A stretch of 59,137 nucleotides of DNA from Pseudomonadota bacterium (GTDB taxonomy: Bacteria; Myxococcota_A; Polyangia; Haliangiales; Haliangiaceae): the NCBI GenBank assembly GCA_022360315.1, contig JAKSDA010000635.1:1-59137 (forward strand). The letters run 5' to 3'. The stretch's first letter is position 1. Each line of letters opens with the position of its first letter. Shown here piece by piece: positions 26,195 through 35,227 of this stretch. Below the pieces are notes generated by a model. It searched no databases. It was not told the origin of the DNA and worked only from the letters and a program-made list of their open reading frames with translations. Position numbers and translations under genes: made by a program.

Positions 26195-26947
26195 TCAGTG
26201 AAATACTGTGCCGAGAGTCAGATAGGTTGCGATGAGCAACAAAAAGCCGTCGAGCAGGTAGCGGAATCGCTTCGGATTGAGATGGCGCAAGAGCGGGCGA
26301 GCTGCAAGTACCGAGACAGCCGCGGCCAGTGACATGATACTGGCCAGCGGCCAGAGTTCGATCGGGAATACACCCGTGGTCAGGTAGGTCGGTACCCGAA
26401 CCGTCTGCAGCGCGAGTTGCACCACAGCGACCGTGGCCACGAACGGAAAACCAGCCAGTCCATGTCCTTTCATGGCGAGTGCCATGGGCGGGCCCGCGGT
26501 ACCCGAGAATCCGGCCACAGCTCCGACGATCGCTCCCCAGCCGACCAATCCCCGGCGCCCGACATGCAACTCTCGCCTGGCCAACCAGGGCACGGCCACT
26601 GCCAGTACGATGAACAGAGCGATGATCAACCTGAGCACGCGGCCCTCGACCACGCCGGTGAACAGGCTGGCGAAAACCGCAGCGGGCAGGGCACTCGCCG
26701 CCATGGTCAGGGCCGGACCCAGCCGTATATGACCGCGGTACAGGCCCAGTTTTGCCATGTTGTTGAACAACATGACCGGAGCGACAATGGCGACAGCCGC
26801 GGCTGGAGAAAGCTCGCTGAGCAGGATCGGAATGAGGATCAGAGGGCCGCCTATGCCGACCGTGGATGCGACCAAAAATGCCGCAAAGGCCGCGGCCGTG
26901 TATAACGCGGCCACATCCAGGCCCATGCCCAGCCATTCACTCAGCAC
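26195..26947 (-). CDS. TSUP (TauE/SafE) family transporter
   Basis: A 250-residue polytopic protein with about eight membrane helices and the TSUP signature repeats: VGIGGPLILIPILL in the first half and GFSGTAGPPMALAM in the second. TSUP proteins move anions of sulfur or carbon compounds (sulfite, taurine, sulfoacetate, sulfolactate) across the inner membrane. The start is uncertain: GTG at 26947 is chosen because membrane helices begin right after it; ATG at 26926 and a longer upstream frame are alternatives, neither with a clear ribosome-binding site. It lies 64 bases after the adenylate-forming ligase gene, as the last gene of the biosynthetic unit, and could export its product. Confidence 0.85.
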   Translation of the reverse strand: MLSEWLGMGLDVAALYTAAAFAAFLVASTVGIGGPLILIPILLSELSPAAAVAIVAPVMLFNNMAKLGLYRGHIRLGPALTMAASALPAAVFASLFTGVVEGRVLRLIIALFIVLAVAVPWLARRELHVGRRGLVGWGAIVGAVAGFSGTAGPPMALAMKGHGLAGFPFVATVAVVQLALQTVRVPTYLTTGVFPIELWPLASIMSLAAAVSVLAARPLLRHLNPKRFRYLLDGFLLLIATYLTLGTVFH

Positions 26948-27011
26948 ATCGCCGCCGATCGGCCGGGTTTGCGCGGCCTTCTTGTCGGACCATTGGGGCT
27001 CGCCGTGTCCA

Positions 27012-28409
27012 TCACGGGGGATCCTCTCGAAAGTCGAAGAAACGGGGGATCTTGACCAGGTTGGAGTGGCGTGAGGCATCGGCCTCGAGTGCCGCGAGCT
27101 GGTCGGTGCTGGTCAGGTGCACCGCCGGCGCGACTGCCAGATTGCGCGACAGTTCCTCGTGGACCAGACGCCGGGTTTGTTCGGCCTCGCCCTGTCTGCT
27201 CGGCAGGACCAGAACAGTTACCTCGTCGTCGCCGAGAGGACCGGTGCGCACGCGCACTGCCGAACGTCGAACCCCGGGGCAGTGATCGGCCAGATCGACC
27301 AGAAATTCCGGAAATACGGTCTGTCCACACACTTTGAGCTGGCGGTTGATCCGGCCGATAATCGGGCCGAGGCGGGGGCTCGTTCGCCCGCAAGGACAGG
27401 GGTCCATGCGCAGCCACGCAGCCATGTCGCCAGTCGCATACCGGATGGGGAGAAAACCGCGCGGCAGGCTGAGTCCGGTAACCACCAGCTCGCCCGGCTG
27501 GTCTGGAGCAGTGATGGGTTGGTTTGACCGGGGATCGACCAGTTCGGCAAATTGCACATCGGAATGCACGTGCAGCCCCCGGTGTTCACGACATTCGCAG
27601 GCGACTGGACCGAGCTCGCTGCTGCCGTAATGATTGAGCCAGGTGGTGAATCCCCACAGCTCGGCGGCTTTTTTCACCACCGGAGTGGGCTCGAGGTCGC
27701 GGTCGAATGTCGCTGCCACGGCGAGAAATGCATGATCGGGCAGGACGTGCCGATCCGGCCACCAGTCGGCTTCCTGTTCGGCAATACGAACCAGTGCAAA
27801 TGGATTGCCCATGACAAACTGCGGCCGGTGGTACTCGAGCACCTGCCGCATTCGGCCGGCTCGCTGCGGAGTGCAGCGAAACACGCAGGCGCCCTCTGCC
27901 TTGGCCGCCTGCCAGGCCAGTGGCCCGAGGGCGAACAGGTCGTTTAAGCTCAATAGCTGCAAAATCCGGCTGCCACGGCCGACGCCGAGCTCGCGCAACA
28001 CCCGCTGGAGTCCGCCAACCCGGCCCGGTTCCTCTCGATGGTGGATCGGTATATCGACCGGCCGACCGGTCGTGCCCGAGGAGCTGAACACGTCCACCGC
28101 ACCGTCGAAAACCACGACATTGTCGAGATGGCGCCGCAAATCGGACTTGCGGACACACGGCAGCTGGTGAAATCGCCCACTGCGGGCCAGATCGAGCACA
28201 TCGTCGATGGTTTGAACGAGACCGTGCTGTCGCCAGTGTTGCCGATAGAACGGCCGATTCCACGCCGCCCGCAGCACTGTGTCGAGTTTGTGCTGCACCG
28301 GTCGATCGTCCGCTCGATTGCCAGAGTGCTTGATAGACCGCCTGCCAGAGCGCCTGCTAGATCGCTCACCCGGCGATGGCCCTTTTGCCTGTGGCCCTCG
28401 GTTACTCAC
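27012..28409 (-). CDS. phenylacetate-CoA ligase-like adenylate-forming enzyme (PaaK/CapK superfamily)
   Basis: A 465-residue member of the PaaK/CapK branch of ANL enzymes. ATP-binding loop SSSGTTGRPVDIP, then YGSSELGPVACECREH with the Cys-rich loop characteristic of PaaK-type ligases, YATGDMAAWL, CPCGR, and the hinge RINRQLKVCGQ. It activates a carboxylate as an acyl-adenylate for transfer to CoA or another acceptor. The GTG start at 28409 is supported by a strong AAGGAGG 6 bases before it and an 8-base overlap with the preceding gene. The substrate is unknown. As part of the nitroreductase/di-iron/PLP unit it probably activates a pathway intermediate. Confidence 0.85.
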   Translation of the reverse strand: MSNRGPQAKGPSPGERSSRRSGRRSIKHSGNRADDRPVQHKLDTVLRAAWNRPFYRQHWRQHGLVQTIDDVLDLARSGRFHQLPCVRKSDLRRHLDNVVVFDGAVDVFSSSGTTGRPVDIPIHHREEPGRVGGLQRVLRELGVGRGSRILQLLSLNDLFALGPLAWQAAKAEGACVFRCTPQRAGRMRQVLEYHRPQFVMGNPFALVRIAEQEADWWPDRHVLPDHAFLAVAATFDRDLEPTPVVKKAAELWGFTTWLNHYGSSELGPVACECREHRGLHVHSDVQFAELVDPRSNQPITAPDQPGELVVTGLSLPRGFLPIRYATGDMAAWLRMDPCPCGRTSPRLGPIIGRINRQLKVCGQTVFPEFLVDLADHCPGVRRSAVRVRTGPLGDDEVTVLVLPSRQGEAEQTRRLVHEELSRNLAVAPAVHLTSTDQLAALEADASRHSNLVKIPRFFDFREDPP

Positions 28410-29712
28410 CCGAGACCTCCTTTGCCAAACCCGGGCGCTGAACCGATGGCGGGTTGTGGCAGCGGGTGGCCGCCAATGCGCACTCGACATCGGCGCGCAG
28501 GTCGTCGATGTCCTCGAGACCGATCGACAGCCGTACCAGGCCGTCGCTGATGCCGACGGCGCGCCGCACGGCCTGGGGCACTGCAGCGTGGGTCATACTG
28601 GCCGGGTGTTCGGCCAGGGATTCGGCCCCGCCCAGGCTGATCGCGCACGAAAACAGACGCATCGCCTGCAAGAACGAGCGGGCCGCGGCAAATCCGCCGG
28701 CCAGCTCGACGCTGATGATGGCTCCTGGTCCCTTCATCTGTCGCGCAGCCAGCTCGTGATCTGGATGGCTGGACAGACCGGGGTAATGGACCCGCACGAT
28801 GTCCGAAAACCCCTCCAGCCACCGGGCGAGTATGCGCGCGTTTTCGACTTGCTGGCGGATTCGAACCGCCAGAGTTTTTAAGCCGCGGAGTAAAAGATAC
28901 GAGTCGAGCGGGCTGGGCACGGCCCCGACCGCTTTTTGCAGGAGTTCGAGTCGCTGGGCCAGGGCATTGTCGTCGGTGAGCACGGCACCGCCGAGCACAT
29001 CGCAGTGGCCGTTCAGGTACTTGGTTGTCGAGTGTACCACCAGGGTCGCGCCGTATTCGAGCGGGCGCTGCAAAATCGGCGTGGCGAACGTGTTGTCGAC
29101 GACCAGGACCAGGCTTCGGCGCTGCGCCACCTCGCCAATGGCCGATAAATCGGCCACTTCGAGTAGTGGGTTGGACGGGGTCTCCATCCAGATCATCCGG
29201 GTCGCGGGCCGGATGGCGCGGTCCAGCTCGCCCGGATCGCGCAGGTCGACAAAGGTCGCCTCGATGGCAAAGTCGCAAAAGACGTTGCGCAGCAGGCGAA
29301 ATGTACCGCTGTAGATATCCTTGCCCACGATCACGTGATCGCCACTGCGCAGGGTGAGCAACACCGTGGTCGTGGCCGCGCAACCACTGGCAAAGGCAAA
29401 TCCGTGCCTGGCGCCCTCGAGGTCGGCCAGTGCGCGTTCGACCACAGTGCGAGTGGGATTGCCGGCGCGCGCGTAATGGTAACCCCTGTGCTGTCCCGGC
29501 CCATCCTGGACGAATGTGGTCGACAGAAAGACCGGCGGGTTGATCGCGCCGGTTACCGGCTCCGGTCCCCCACCCGCGTGTACGCAGAGCGTGGCGAGTT
29601 TGCCGCCGGGCCGGACACTGTCCGAGTCGATGGTGTCCGGGCCGATATGATCCGGCCCCGGGTCGCCCGGGCCGATCTCGACCGAACTCGTGTCGCCCAG
29701 TCCAATGGTCAT
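28402..29712 (-). CDS. PLP-dependent cystathionine gamma-lyase/synthase-type enzyme
   Basis: A 436-residue Cys/Met-metabolism PLP enzyme. It begins with a 35-residue Gly/Asp-rich extension not seen in ordinary family members, then LATLCVHAGG. Catalytic features are the YHYARAGNPT motif (Y80, R82), the PLP-stacking SGCAATT, D206 (VVDNTFATP), and the Schiff-base Lys231 (HSTTKYLNGH). The C-terminal SLGGAESLAEHPA is conserved. Members catalyse gamma-elimination, gamma-replacement or related chemistry on Cys, Met or homoserine derivatives. The ATG at 29712 overlaps the stop of the di-iron enzyme gene as ATGA, so the two are coupled. Confidence 0.88.
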   Translation of the reverse strand: MTIGLGDTSSVEIGPGDPGPDHIGPDTIDSDSVRPGGKLATLCVHAGGGPEPVTGAINPPVFLSTTFVQDGPGQHRGYHYARAGNPTRTVVERALADLEGARHGFAFASGCAATTTVLLTLRSGDHVIVGKDIYSGTFRLLRNVFCDFAIEATFVDLRDPGELDRAIRPATRMIWMETPSNPLLEVADLSAIGEVAQRRSLVLVVDNTFATPILQRPLEYGATLVVHSTTKYLNGHCDVLGGAVLTDDNALAQRLELLQKAVGAVPSPLDSYLLLRGLKTLAVRIRQQVENARILARWLEGFSDIVRVHYPGLSSHPDHELAARQMKGPGAIISVELAGGFAAARSFLQAMRLFSCAISLGGAESLAEHPASMTHAAVPQAVRRAVGISDGLVRLSIGLEDIDDLRADVECALAATRCHNPPSVQRPGLAKEVSGE

Positions 29713-30455
29713 GATGACTCCTCGACCAGGCTGGGCAAACGGGTCATTTCGTACCACATCACATAGGCGCCAGATCGGCTCAAGCGATCGTGAACGCCGT
29801 GTCGGATCGCGCCCAGGAGATAGGGAGTCCGCTGCAAAACCGGCACGATCATGCGGTCGCGCACCACTCGACTGTGGGCCTCGTCCGAGTCGAAGTGGAT
29901 GCGGAAATACTCGAGTGGACCGTCGGCAACGCGGTTTCGCCGCAAGCCGCGGTAGATCTGCAGACAGCGCTTGGCCGACATGATCTCGGTGGCCCAAAAT
30001 CCGCCCAAAAAGAATCCGATATCTCGCTCCTCGGCACACCGCTCCGAGAAGGTATAGTTGAGTTCGGCCAGGCGATCCTGGTCGAGGTCGGTTTCACTCG
30101 ATACCAGAGAATCGAGATGGCGCAGCATCTCGGTGAAAAGCTCGGAGTGGCGCTGGTTTTCCTCGATGTTGATATGGTCGCCGAGCTCGCGGCGGATACA
30201 GTCCGGTGCCCTGGGCAACCACAGCCGCAAATAGCGCGCAAACGGCGGTTGAGCCCCGTCCCAGTGCATGAAATGGGTAATCGTCTCGACGTCGGCGAGG
30301 TTCTCCAGCGTCGAGTAGAGCAGGCTATTGTGGGCATACGAGCGGGTGATCTGGAGTTCGAGTCGCTCGAGTGCAGCGCGGGTCAGGGCATCGGTGAACG
30401 CGGCGCGAGGCGGCGTTCCGGGCCCGGACGCTTGACTATCGATCACTGGGGTCAT
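29709..30455 (-). CDS. haem-oxygenase-like di-iron oxidase/oxygenase
   Basis: A 248-residue all-helical protein of the haem-oxygenase-like di-iron (HDO) superfamily, which includes UndA, BesC, SznF and CADD. The ligand set is recognisable: E98/E99 and H103 in NIEENQRHSELF, E157 in WATEIMSAKRC, and H187-x3-D191-x2-H194 in HFDSDEAHSR. The last pattern and the 54-residue spacing from H103 to E157 match the seven-ligand members. These enzymes use O2 to cleave or N-oxygenate amino acids and fatty acids. It is coupled by ATGA overlaps to the nitroreductase-like gene upstream and the PLP-enzyme gene downstream, which argues for a shared biosynthetic role. Confidence 0.82.
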   Translation of the reverse strand: MTPVIDSQASGPGTPPRAAFTDALTRAALERLELQITRSYAHNSLLYSTLENLADVETITHFMHWDGAQPPFARYLRLWLPRAPDCIRRELGDHINIEENQRHSELFTEMLRHLDSLVSSETDLDQDRLAELNYTFSERCAEERDIGFFLGGFWATEIMSAKRCLQIYRGLRRNRVADGPLEYFRIHFDSDEAHSRVVRDRMIVPVLQRTPYLLGAIRHGVHDRLSRSGAYVMWYEMTRLPSLVEESS

Positions 30456-31807
30456 TGTTGACTTGCTCCTCGGCCTTTGGTTGGTTGTGTTTCATCAGTT
30501 GTTCGGAGGTCCTTTCGATGCCATTGTTCGATATGGTGGCGATGAGTATCGAGATACGATTTCTCGCCGTAAAACATGTCGTAAAAGTCGGTGTCGATAT
30601 GCTGAGCCTGCACCAGCGGGCGCATGTAGATACTCGGCGCCGTGCCGGGAAACCGGCCGTAGGTGTCGTGGACGTAGCTCGTGACCTCGCCGAGCAGATC
30701 GACGAACTCGGCACTATAGCGCTCGACGCGCGATTTGACCCCGGCGTTGTTGCGATACGGTCCGGCTCGCCCGGGGTCGAATGTCCCGCCCGGGCCGAAT
30801 TTCATCTCCACAAATGCGTCGACTGCATCGCGCATATCGCGGTAGTAGGGCGGACACAGGCCTTCCAAGCTGCCGTCGATGCCGACCGGATTGGGCAACA
30901 TCCACCGTTCGTCGCGGACAAAGCGGAAGCCGAGGCCGGCAATTCCGTCGCCGGCACTGGCGCCCATGAGACTGAGCGCATTGATCCCTGTGAACATCCA
31001 TCCTCCCAGACCCATCGCCTGTAAGGCCAGCACCATGTTGTGACACATCTGAGCCGCCTCCATGGCACCCGAGGCCACGATGTGTTGCTCGAAATCAGCC
31101 AGCGGCAGAAGGCGGTCCTCGCGGAGCAAGCCGGAGCGGAAAAACCCGGCTAAATCGCCGCAATTGCGCTGCCTGGCGCCATCGTAGGGCGTGTATCCCA
31201 TGCCCAGGTAAATGGCCAGCACGTCGATCATCTGCTGGGTCAAGTCGATGACCGGAGCCAACAGCGTGGTGCCGGGACGATTGGCGTTCCACAAATTGTG
31301 TGATGCAGTATGGGGCGGATGGGCCGGAACCTCGACCCGCCCGTCGGCCAATCTGATCATGTTGTCGACAACCCGCTGGATCATCTCGGCGACATCCGAG
31401 GCCGCGCCAAACTCGCGCCATGCCCGGGGATCGAGGTCGCGAAACTGGGTAATAAACGTACCGCTGTCATCGGTGATGACGAGTTCGGAAGAGTGAATTG
31501 CCGCCGCGCTCGCGAAGGTCCGCCCGACCAGGCGGACCGGATAATTGCAGGCAGTATCCCCACGACCGGCAGCGGTGTGCTCGATCCCGGTATTCCACCC
31601 GCTGATGCCGGCGCCGCACAACACCAGCAATACCCGCTCGATATCGCTGAGCGGCAGGGCAGGGTGCTTCGATCGATAGGCCAGCGGACCGTCCGGGATC
31701 TCCATTCCGAGGCCGAAACGGCGCGCGCGCCGGCCAAACAATGCATCGAGGAGAGAAAATCGCCTCATCTCCTCGATAGCCCGTATTGCGGATTCGTGTT
31801 TGCTCAT
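30452..31807 (-). CDS. nitroreductase-like protein, first gene of the biosynthetic unit
   Basis: A 451-residue protein whose pattern resembles the FMN-dependent nitroreductase/SagB-type fold: an early helix LPLSDIERVLLVLCGAGISG, and a late motif AAQMCHNMVLALQAMGLGGWMF that corresponds to the conserved Q/C-N-x-x-L-A-x-x-x-x-GL helix. No diagnostic FMN-binding residues can be confirmed by eye, so the fold assignment is tentative. SagB-like members oxidise azolines or amines in natural-product clusters. The C-terminal tail (HHIEQWHRKDLRTT) is Arg/His-rich. Its stop overlaps the di-iron gene as ATGA. Upstream lies a 640-base AT-rich leader. Confidence 0.6.
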   Translation of the reverse strand: MSKHESAIRAIEEMRRFSLLDALFGRRARRFGLGMEIPDGPLAYRSKHPALPLSDIERVLLVLCGAGISGWNTGIEHTAAGRGDTACNYPVRLVGRTFASAAAIHSSELVITDDSGTFITQFRDLDPRAWREFGAASDVAEMIQRVVDNMIRLADGRVEVPAHPPHTASHNLWNANRPGTTLLAPVIDLTQQMIDVLAIYLGMGYTPYDGARQRNCGDLAGFFRSGLLREDRLLPLADFEQHIVASGAMEAAQMCHNMVLALQAMGLGGWMFTGINALSLMGASAGDGIAGLGFRFVRDERWMLPNPVGIDGSLEGLCPPYYRDMRDAVDAFVEMKFGPGGTFDPGRAGPYRNNAGVKSRVERYSAEFVDLLGEVTSYVHDTYGRFPGTAPSIYMRPLVQAQHIDTDFYDMFYGEKSYLDTHRHHIEQWHRKDLRTTDETQPTKGRGASQQ

Positions 31808-32448
31808 AGGTAACTCGACATCATCTTGTTGTGATAAAGCGTGGCCTGCAGTCCTCGGCGTTTATTCGCGTAACAAACTCACGGTGCGCGGAATCTTGTT
31901 TTAACAACATATATCGCGATGGCATGAGATGGATTGGAACTCGGTGTCGTTATCAAGCAGAGAACATGCCATCACATTCAAGAGTTCCCAATTTGGAGTA
32001 TCAATCATTTATTAATCTGGAGTGATTACTCAATCTCTCATTGTGGAATGAGAGACATATCAAATTGGAAGAGATGGACAAAACGACGGCATTGCGCGCC
32101 GATGGTCTCGGCCGGACTGGTCGGCCCAGGTGCGAGTTATGCTGCGAATGTGCCTGCCTGCACGGGCCCGCCCGCCCGCTGCACAGATCGATATGAGCGC
32201 CTGTGCATAATTGTATATTGTAAGTTGGCAACTAGTAATTTCTTGGCAACCCGGCGACCGGTCCGGAATTGAGAATCGGGCCACGACGCCGGCCGAGCCC
32301 GTGCCATGGTCCATGAACTGCGCCGGGTCCATCGGCAGTGTCAGCGAACGGTGGTAGAATCGCCGACTTTCTCCGTTCTGCCGGCCCCCATGGGATCGCC
32401 ATGCTACCGGGCTTGCGGTGGGTGGCACGGGCGGGCCAAACTCACGGC
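31808..32448. other. AT-rich intergenic region upstream of the biosynthetic unit and sixA
   Basis: A 640-base gap between divergent genes. The part at about 31840-32080 is far richer in A and T than anything nearby (ATTTATTAATC, ACAACATATATCGC) and contains a perfect 8-bp inverted repeat at 32034-32055. The rest (32100-32448) is GC-rich. Small open frames (for example 31831-32025) have no recognisable protein or ribosome-binding site. The likely content is promoters for both flanking genes; foreign origin of the AT-rich block is possible. Confidence 0.5.
32034..32055. repeat. perfect 8-bp inverted repeat in the AT-rich leader
   Basis: TCTCTCAT (32034-32041) faces ATGAGAGA (32048-32055) across the 6-base loop TGTGGA. 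No run of T follows on either strand. An operator for a dimeric regulator of the biosynthetic unit is a reasonable guess. Confidence 0.35.
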
Positions 32449-32952
32449 ATGGAATTCGTGTTGATTCGCCACGCCATCGCAGTGGAGCGCTCCGCACAGG
32501 TGCAGGATGCCGAACGTCCGTTGTCCGACAGGGGGGTTCGGCGTTTCACCAAGGCGGTCCGCGGGCTCGCGCACCTGGGTGTGCATCTCGATCAGGTCTT
32601 TCACAGTCCGTGGCTGCGCGCCGCTCAGACCGCTGCATTGCTCGATCCGATTACCCGGGGCAAACGGGAAGCGACCGATCTGCTGATCGACGAGCCCGAC
32701 GATCGGCTGCTAGCACTGGCGGCGGGGTTTGGCGACGACGCGCGGATCGGCTTTGTCGGCCACGAGCCCTGGATGGGCGAGCTGTTGTCGCTCTGTCTGA
32801 CCGGCGTGTTGAGCCATGCGGACAACCTGCCGTTCAAGAAAGGCGGCGTGGCCTGGCTGGGTGGCGATCCCCGGGCCGGTGCCATGGCTCTGACCGCGCT
32901 GTTTCCGCCGCGCTTTTTGCGCAGCATGGCCGAGGCCCGTCCGTCCAAGTAG
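32449..32952 (+). CDS. sixA: phosphohistidine phosphatase SixA
   Basis: A 167-residue histidine-phosphatase-fold protein with the SixA pattern. The catalytic RHA motif is near the N-terminus (EFVLIRHAIAVE), RPLSDRGVRRFTKA follows, then SPWLRAAQTA and the second His in IGFVGHEPWMGELLSL, and NLPFKKGGVAWL. SixA removes phosphate from histidine on HPt or PTS proteins and works in two-component phosphorelays. The start at ATG 32449 is chosen because the RH motif must lie close to the N-terminus. It ends 37 bases before the convergent gene at 32990. Confidence 0.92.
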   Translation: MEFVLIRHAIAVERSAQVQDAERPLSDRGVRRFTKAVRGLAHLGVHLDQVFHSPWLRAAQTAALLDPITRGKREATDLLIDEPDDRLLALAAGFGDDARIGFVGHEPWMGELLSLCLTGVLSHADNLPFKKGGVAWLGGDPRAGAMALTALFPPRFLRSMAEARPSK

Positions 32953-32989
32953 CCGCCTGAATCGGAATTTCCGCGCGGGTAGACTGTGC

Positions 32990-33943
32990 TCAGTTCATGA
33001 TTTCGCCCGCTGCCGAGCTGTCGGCATCGGTCGGGATGACGTGGATCGCGACGTGCTGGCCGATGGCACCAGGGATTCGGGTGTGGATGTACTCGACTCG
33101 ATCGGCACCATCGGCGCCCAATGCGGCCTGCAGTTTGACCACGGTGCGGTCGAATTCGATTCCGGCATCGCCACACAGCTGGGCGATCACGTCGTTGCCC
33201 AGGCCGGGTGAGAGGACCGAGACGCGGGTGATGGTGCCCTGCTCGATGCGCGCGGTCACCGCAAAGCCCGGCGACACGGCCGAGGACAGCGCCGCGATGG
33301 CATATTCGGGAAGCGGTGCGCCGCTCAGCGCATCGAATGCGCTCGACACACGGCTGAGCTGATCGTCGATGGCCACACCCGGAATGGTGAACTCGACCTC
33401 GGATGACACCTTCTCGCCGATCGATTGGGCAAAGCGGCAGACGCGGTCCACGCCGGCGTCTCGGCTCCAGGCGACCAGCTTTTGTCTGGCCTCGTGATCG
33501 CCAAACAGAGATTCAAACCCGGCAAATGGATGTTCATCGCAGAAATGCCAGCCGGTCGTCATCTTCGTCGTCATCTCGCCCCGGGACACGTCGATCCAGG
33601 AACCGACCGATCTGGGCTCGAGTCGGTTCCCCAACTCGTCGAGCAACTGCACGTCGGCCGGGGACATCTTGCACGCGGCGAGGTACTCGGTCATTTTGGG
33701 TATGAATCCGGTCGGGTTTCCGTAAGCTGCCCAGCGCAATTGGGACAGGTCGGCGGCAATGGTCACGTTGAAATGGGCCAGGTGGCCCATGGGCAATTCG
33801 GGGGGCAGAGGTACACTCTCGAGCCATCGGGTCAAGTGAATATCCATCCACTCCTCGACAATGGGCAGTTGCGACAGGGAGACCTGCATTTTGAGCCGAA
33901 TCGACAGTGCCTGGCTGAGGTTGGATTCGAGCTGATTCGACAT
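32990..33943 (-). CDS. hypothetical protein
   Basis: A 317-residue soluble protein with no signal peptide or membrane segment. It alternates helical and strand segments; the Met/Trp/His-rich stretch RGEMTTKMTTGWHFCDEHPF and the final LPEYAIAALSS and VEYIHTRIP segments are distinctive. I do not recognise a family. It begins 1 base after the moaB stop on the same strand, so it is probably co-transcribed with moaB. That arrangement, not the sequence, is the only functional hint. Confidence 0.65.
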   Translation of the reverse strand: MSNQLESNLSQALSIRLKMQVSLSQLPIVEEWMDIHLTRWLESVPLPPELPMGHLAHFNVTIAADLSQLRWAAYGNPTGFIPKMTEYLAACKMSPADVQLLDELGNRLEPRSVGSWIDVSRGEMTTKMTTGWHFCDEHPFAGFESLFGDHEARQKLVAWSRDAGVDRVCRFAQSIGEKVSSEVEFTIPGVAIDDQLSRVSSAFDALSGAPLPEYAIAALSSAVSPGFAVTARIEQGTITRVSVLSPGLGNDVIAQLCGDAGIEFDRTVVKLQAALGADGADRVEYIHTRIPGAIGQHVAIHVIPTDADSSAAGEIMN

Positions 33944-33944
33944 A

Positions 33945-34493
<549 letters not shown>

Positions 34494-34660
34494 GGCGGGC
34501 TTCCTCGCGTAACTCTATCGCAGCGTGCCACGGACTGTGTGGGGGCGCTTCCCTCATTCGCAATGTGCAGATATCACGAATTTTTTCAAATGGTTGCTGA
34601 CACCTGCAAAGCCGCTCTCAGGCCCGTCCCCCGGCTGGCGGGCGATGATAGACTGGGCCC

Positions 34661-35227
34661 ATGGCAACTCGAGAAGAGCTAGACAACCTGGGCCCTCTCG
34701 CTGCACTGGTCGGCGTGTGGGAGGGTGAGAAAGGCAACGACGTCGCACCTTCGGACGCTCGCGGCACTGCGCACAGCAAGTTTCGCGAGCGCATGACTTT
34801 CGAGCCGACTGGTCGGGTCGACAACCACGAGCAGGTGCTCTACGGCCTGCGTTATGCCACCAAGGCCTGGCGCCTTGGTGCTGATCAGCCGTTTCACGAG
34901 GAGCTCGGCTACTGGCTGTGGGACGCCGGGGCCAGGCAGGTGATGCGCTGTTTCCTGGTACCTCGGGGCATCGCGGTCATCGCCGGTGGAACCGTCGAGC
35001 CCGGCGCCAAATCGTTTCGCCTGGCCGCCGATCTCGGGTCGGAGACCTACGGCATTTGCTCCAACAAGTTTCTCGACAAGGAGTTCAAGACGGTTCGGTA
35101 CGAACTCGAGGTCACGGTCGACGACGACGGCAGCCTAACCTACCGCGAGGACACGCAGCTCAAAATGAAAGGCAAAGACGAGCTGTTTCACCACACCGAC
35201 GAGAACACCCTGCGCAAGGTCGGCTAG
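34661..35227 (+). CDS. nitrobindin/FABP-like heme-binding beta-barrel family protein
   Basis: A 188-residue protein with the pattern of the nitrobindin-like (DUF1794/THAP4-type) beta-barrel: LAALVGVWEGEKG near the N-terminus, RERMTFEPTG, FHEELGYW, a long run of antiparallel strands (VMRCFLVPRGIAVIAGG) and a C-terminal KTVRYELEVTVDDDGSLTYRED. Related proteins bind haem and scavenge nitrate or peroxynitrite; whether this one does depends on a His ligand I cannot confirm by eye. It converges with aacS and both genes end inside the same CTAG. Confidence 0.72.
   Translation: MATREELDNLGPLAALVGVWEGEKGNDVAPSDARGTAHSKFRERMTFEPTGRVDNHEQVLYGLRYATKAWRLGADQPFHEELGYWLWDAGARQVMRCFLVPRGIAVIAGGTVEPGAKSFRLAADLGSETYGICSNKFLDKEFKTVRYELEVTVDDDGSLTYREDTQLKMKGKDELFHHTDENTLRKVG

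Noticed and set aside
28855..28885. GGATTCGAACC, a tRNA T-loop-like word, on the plus strand
   Set aside because: It lies inside the PLP-enzyme gene where the minus strand codes for the conserved KTLAVRIRQQVENA segment; no acceptor stem, anticodon arm or D arm can be drawn around it.
31831..32025. 64-codon frame in the AT-rich leader
   Set aside because: No ribosome-binding site or family; low GC explains fewer Arg/Pro codons. Not supported as a gene.
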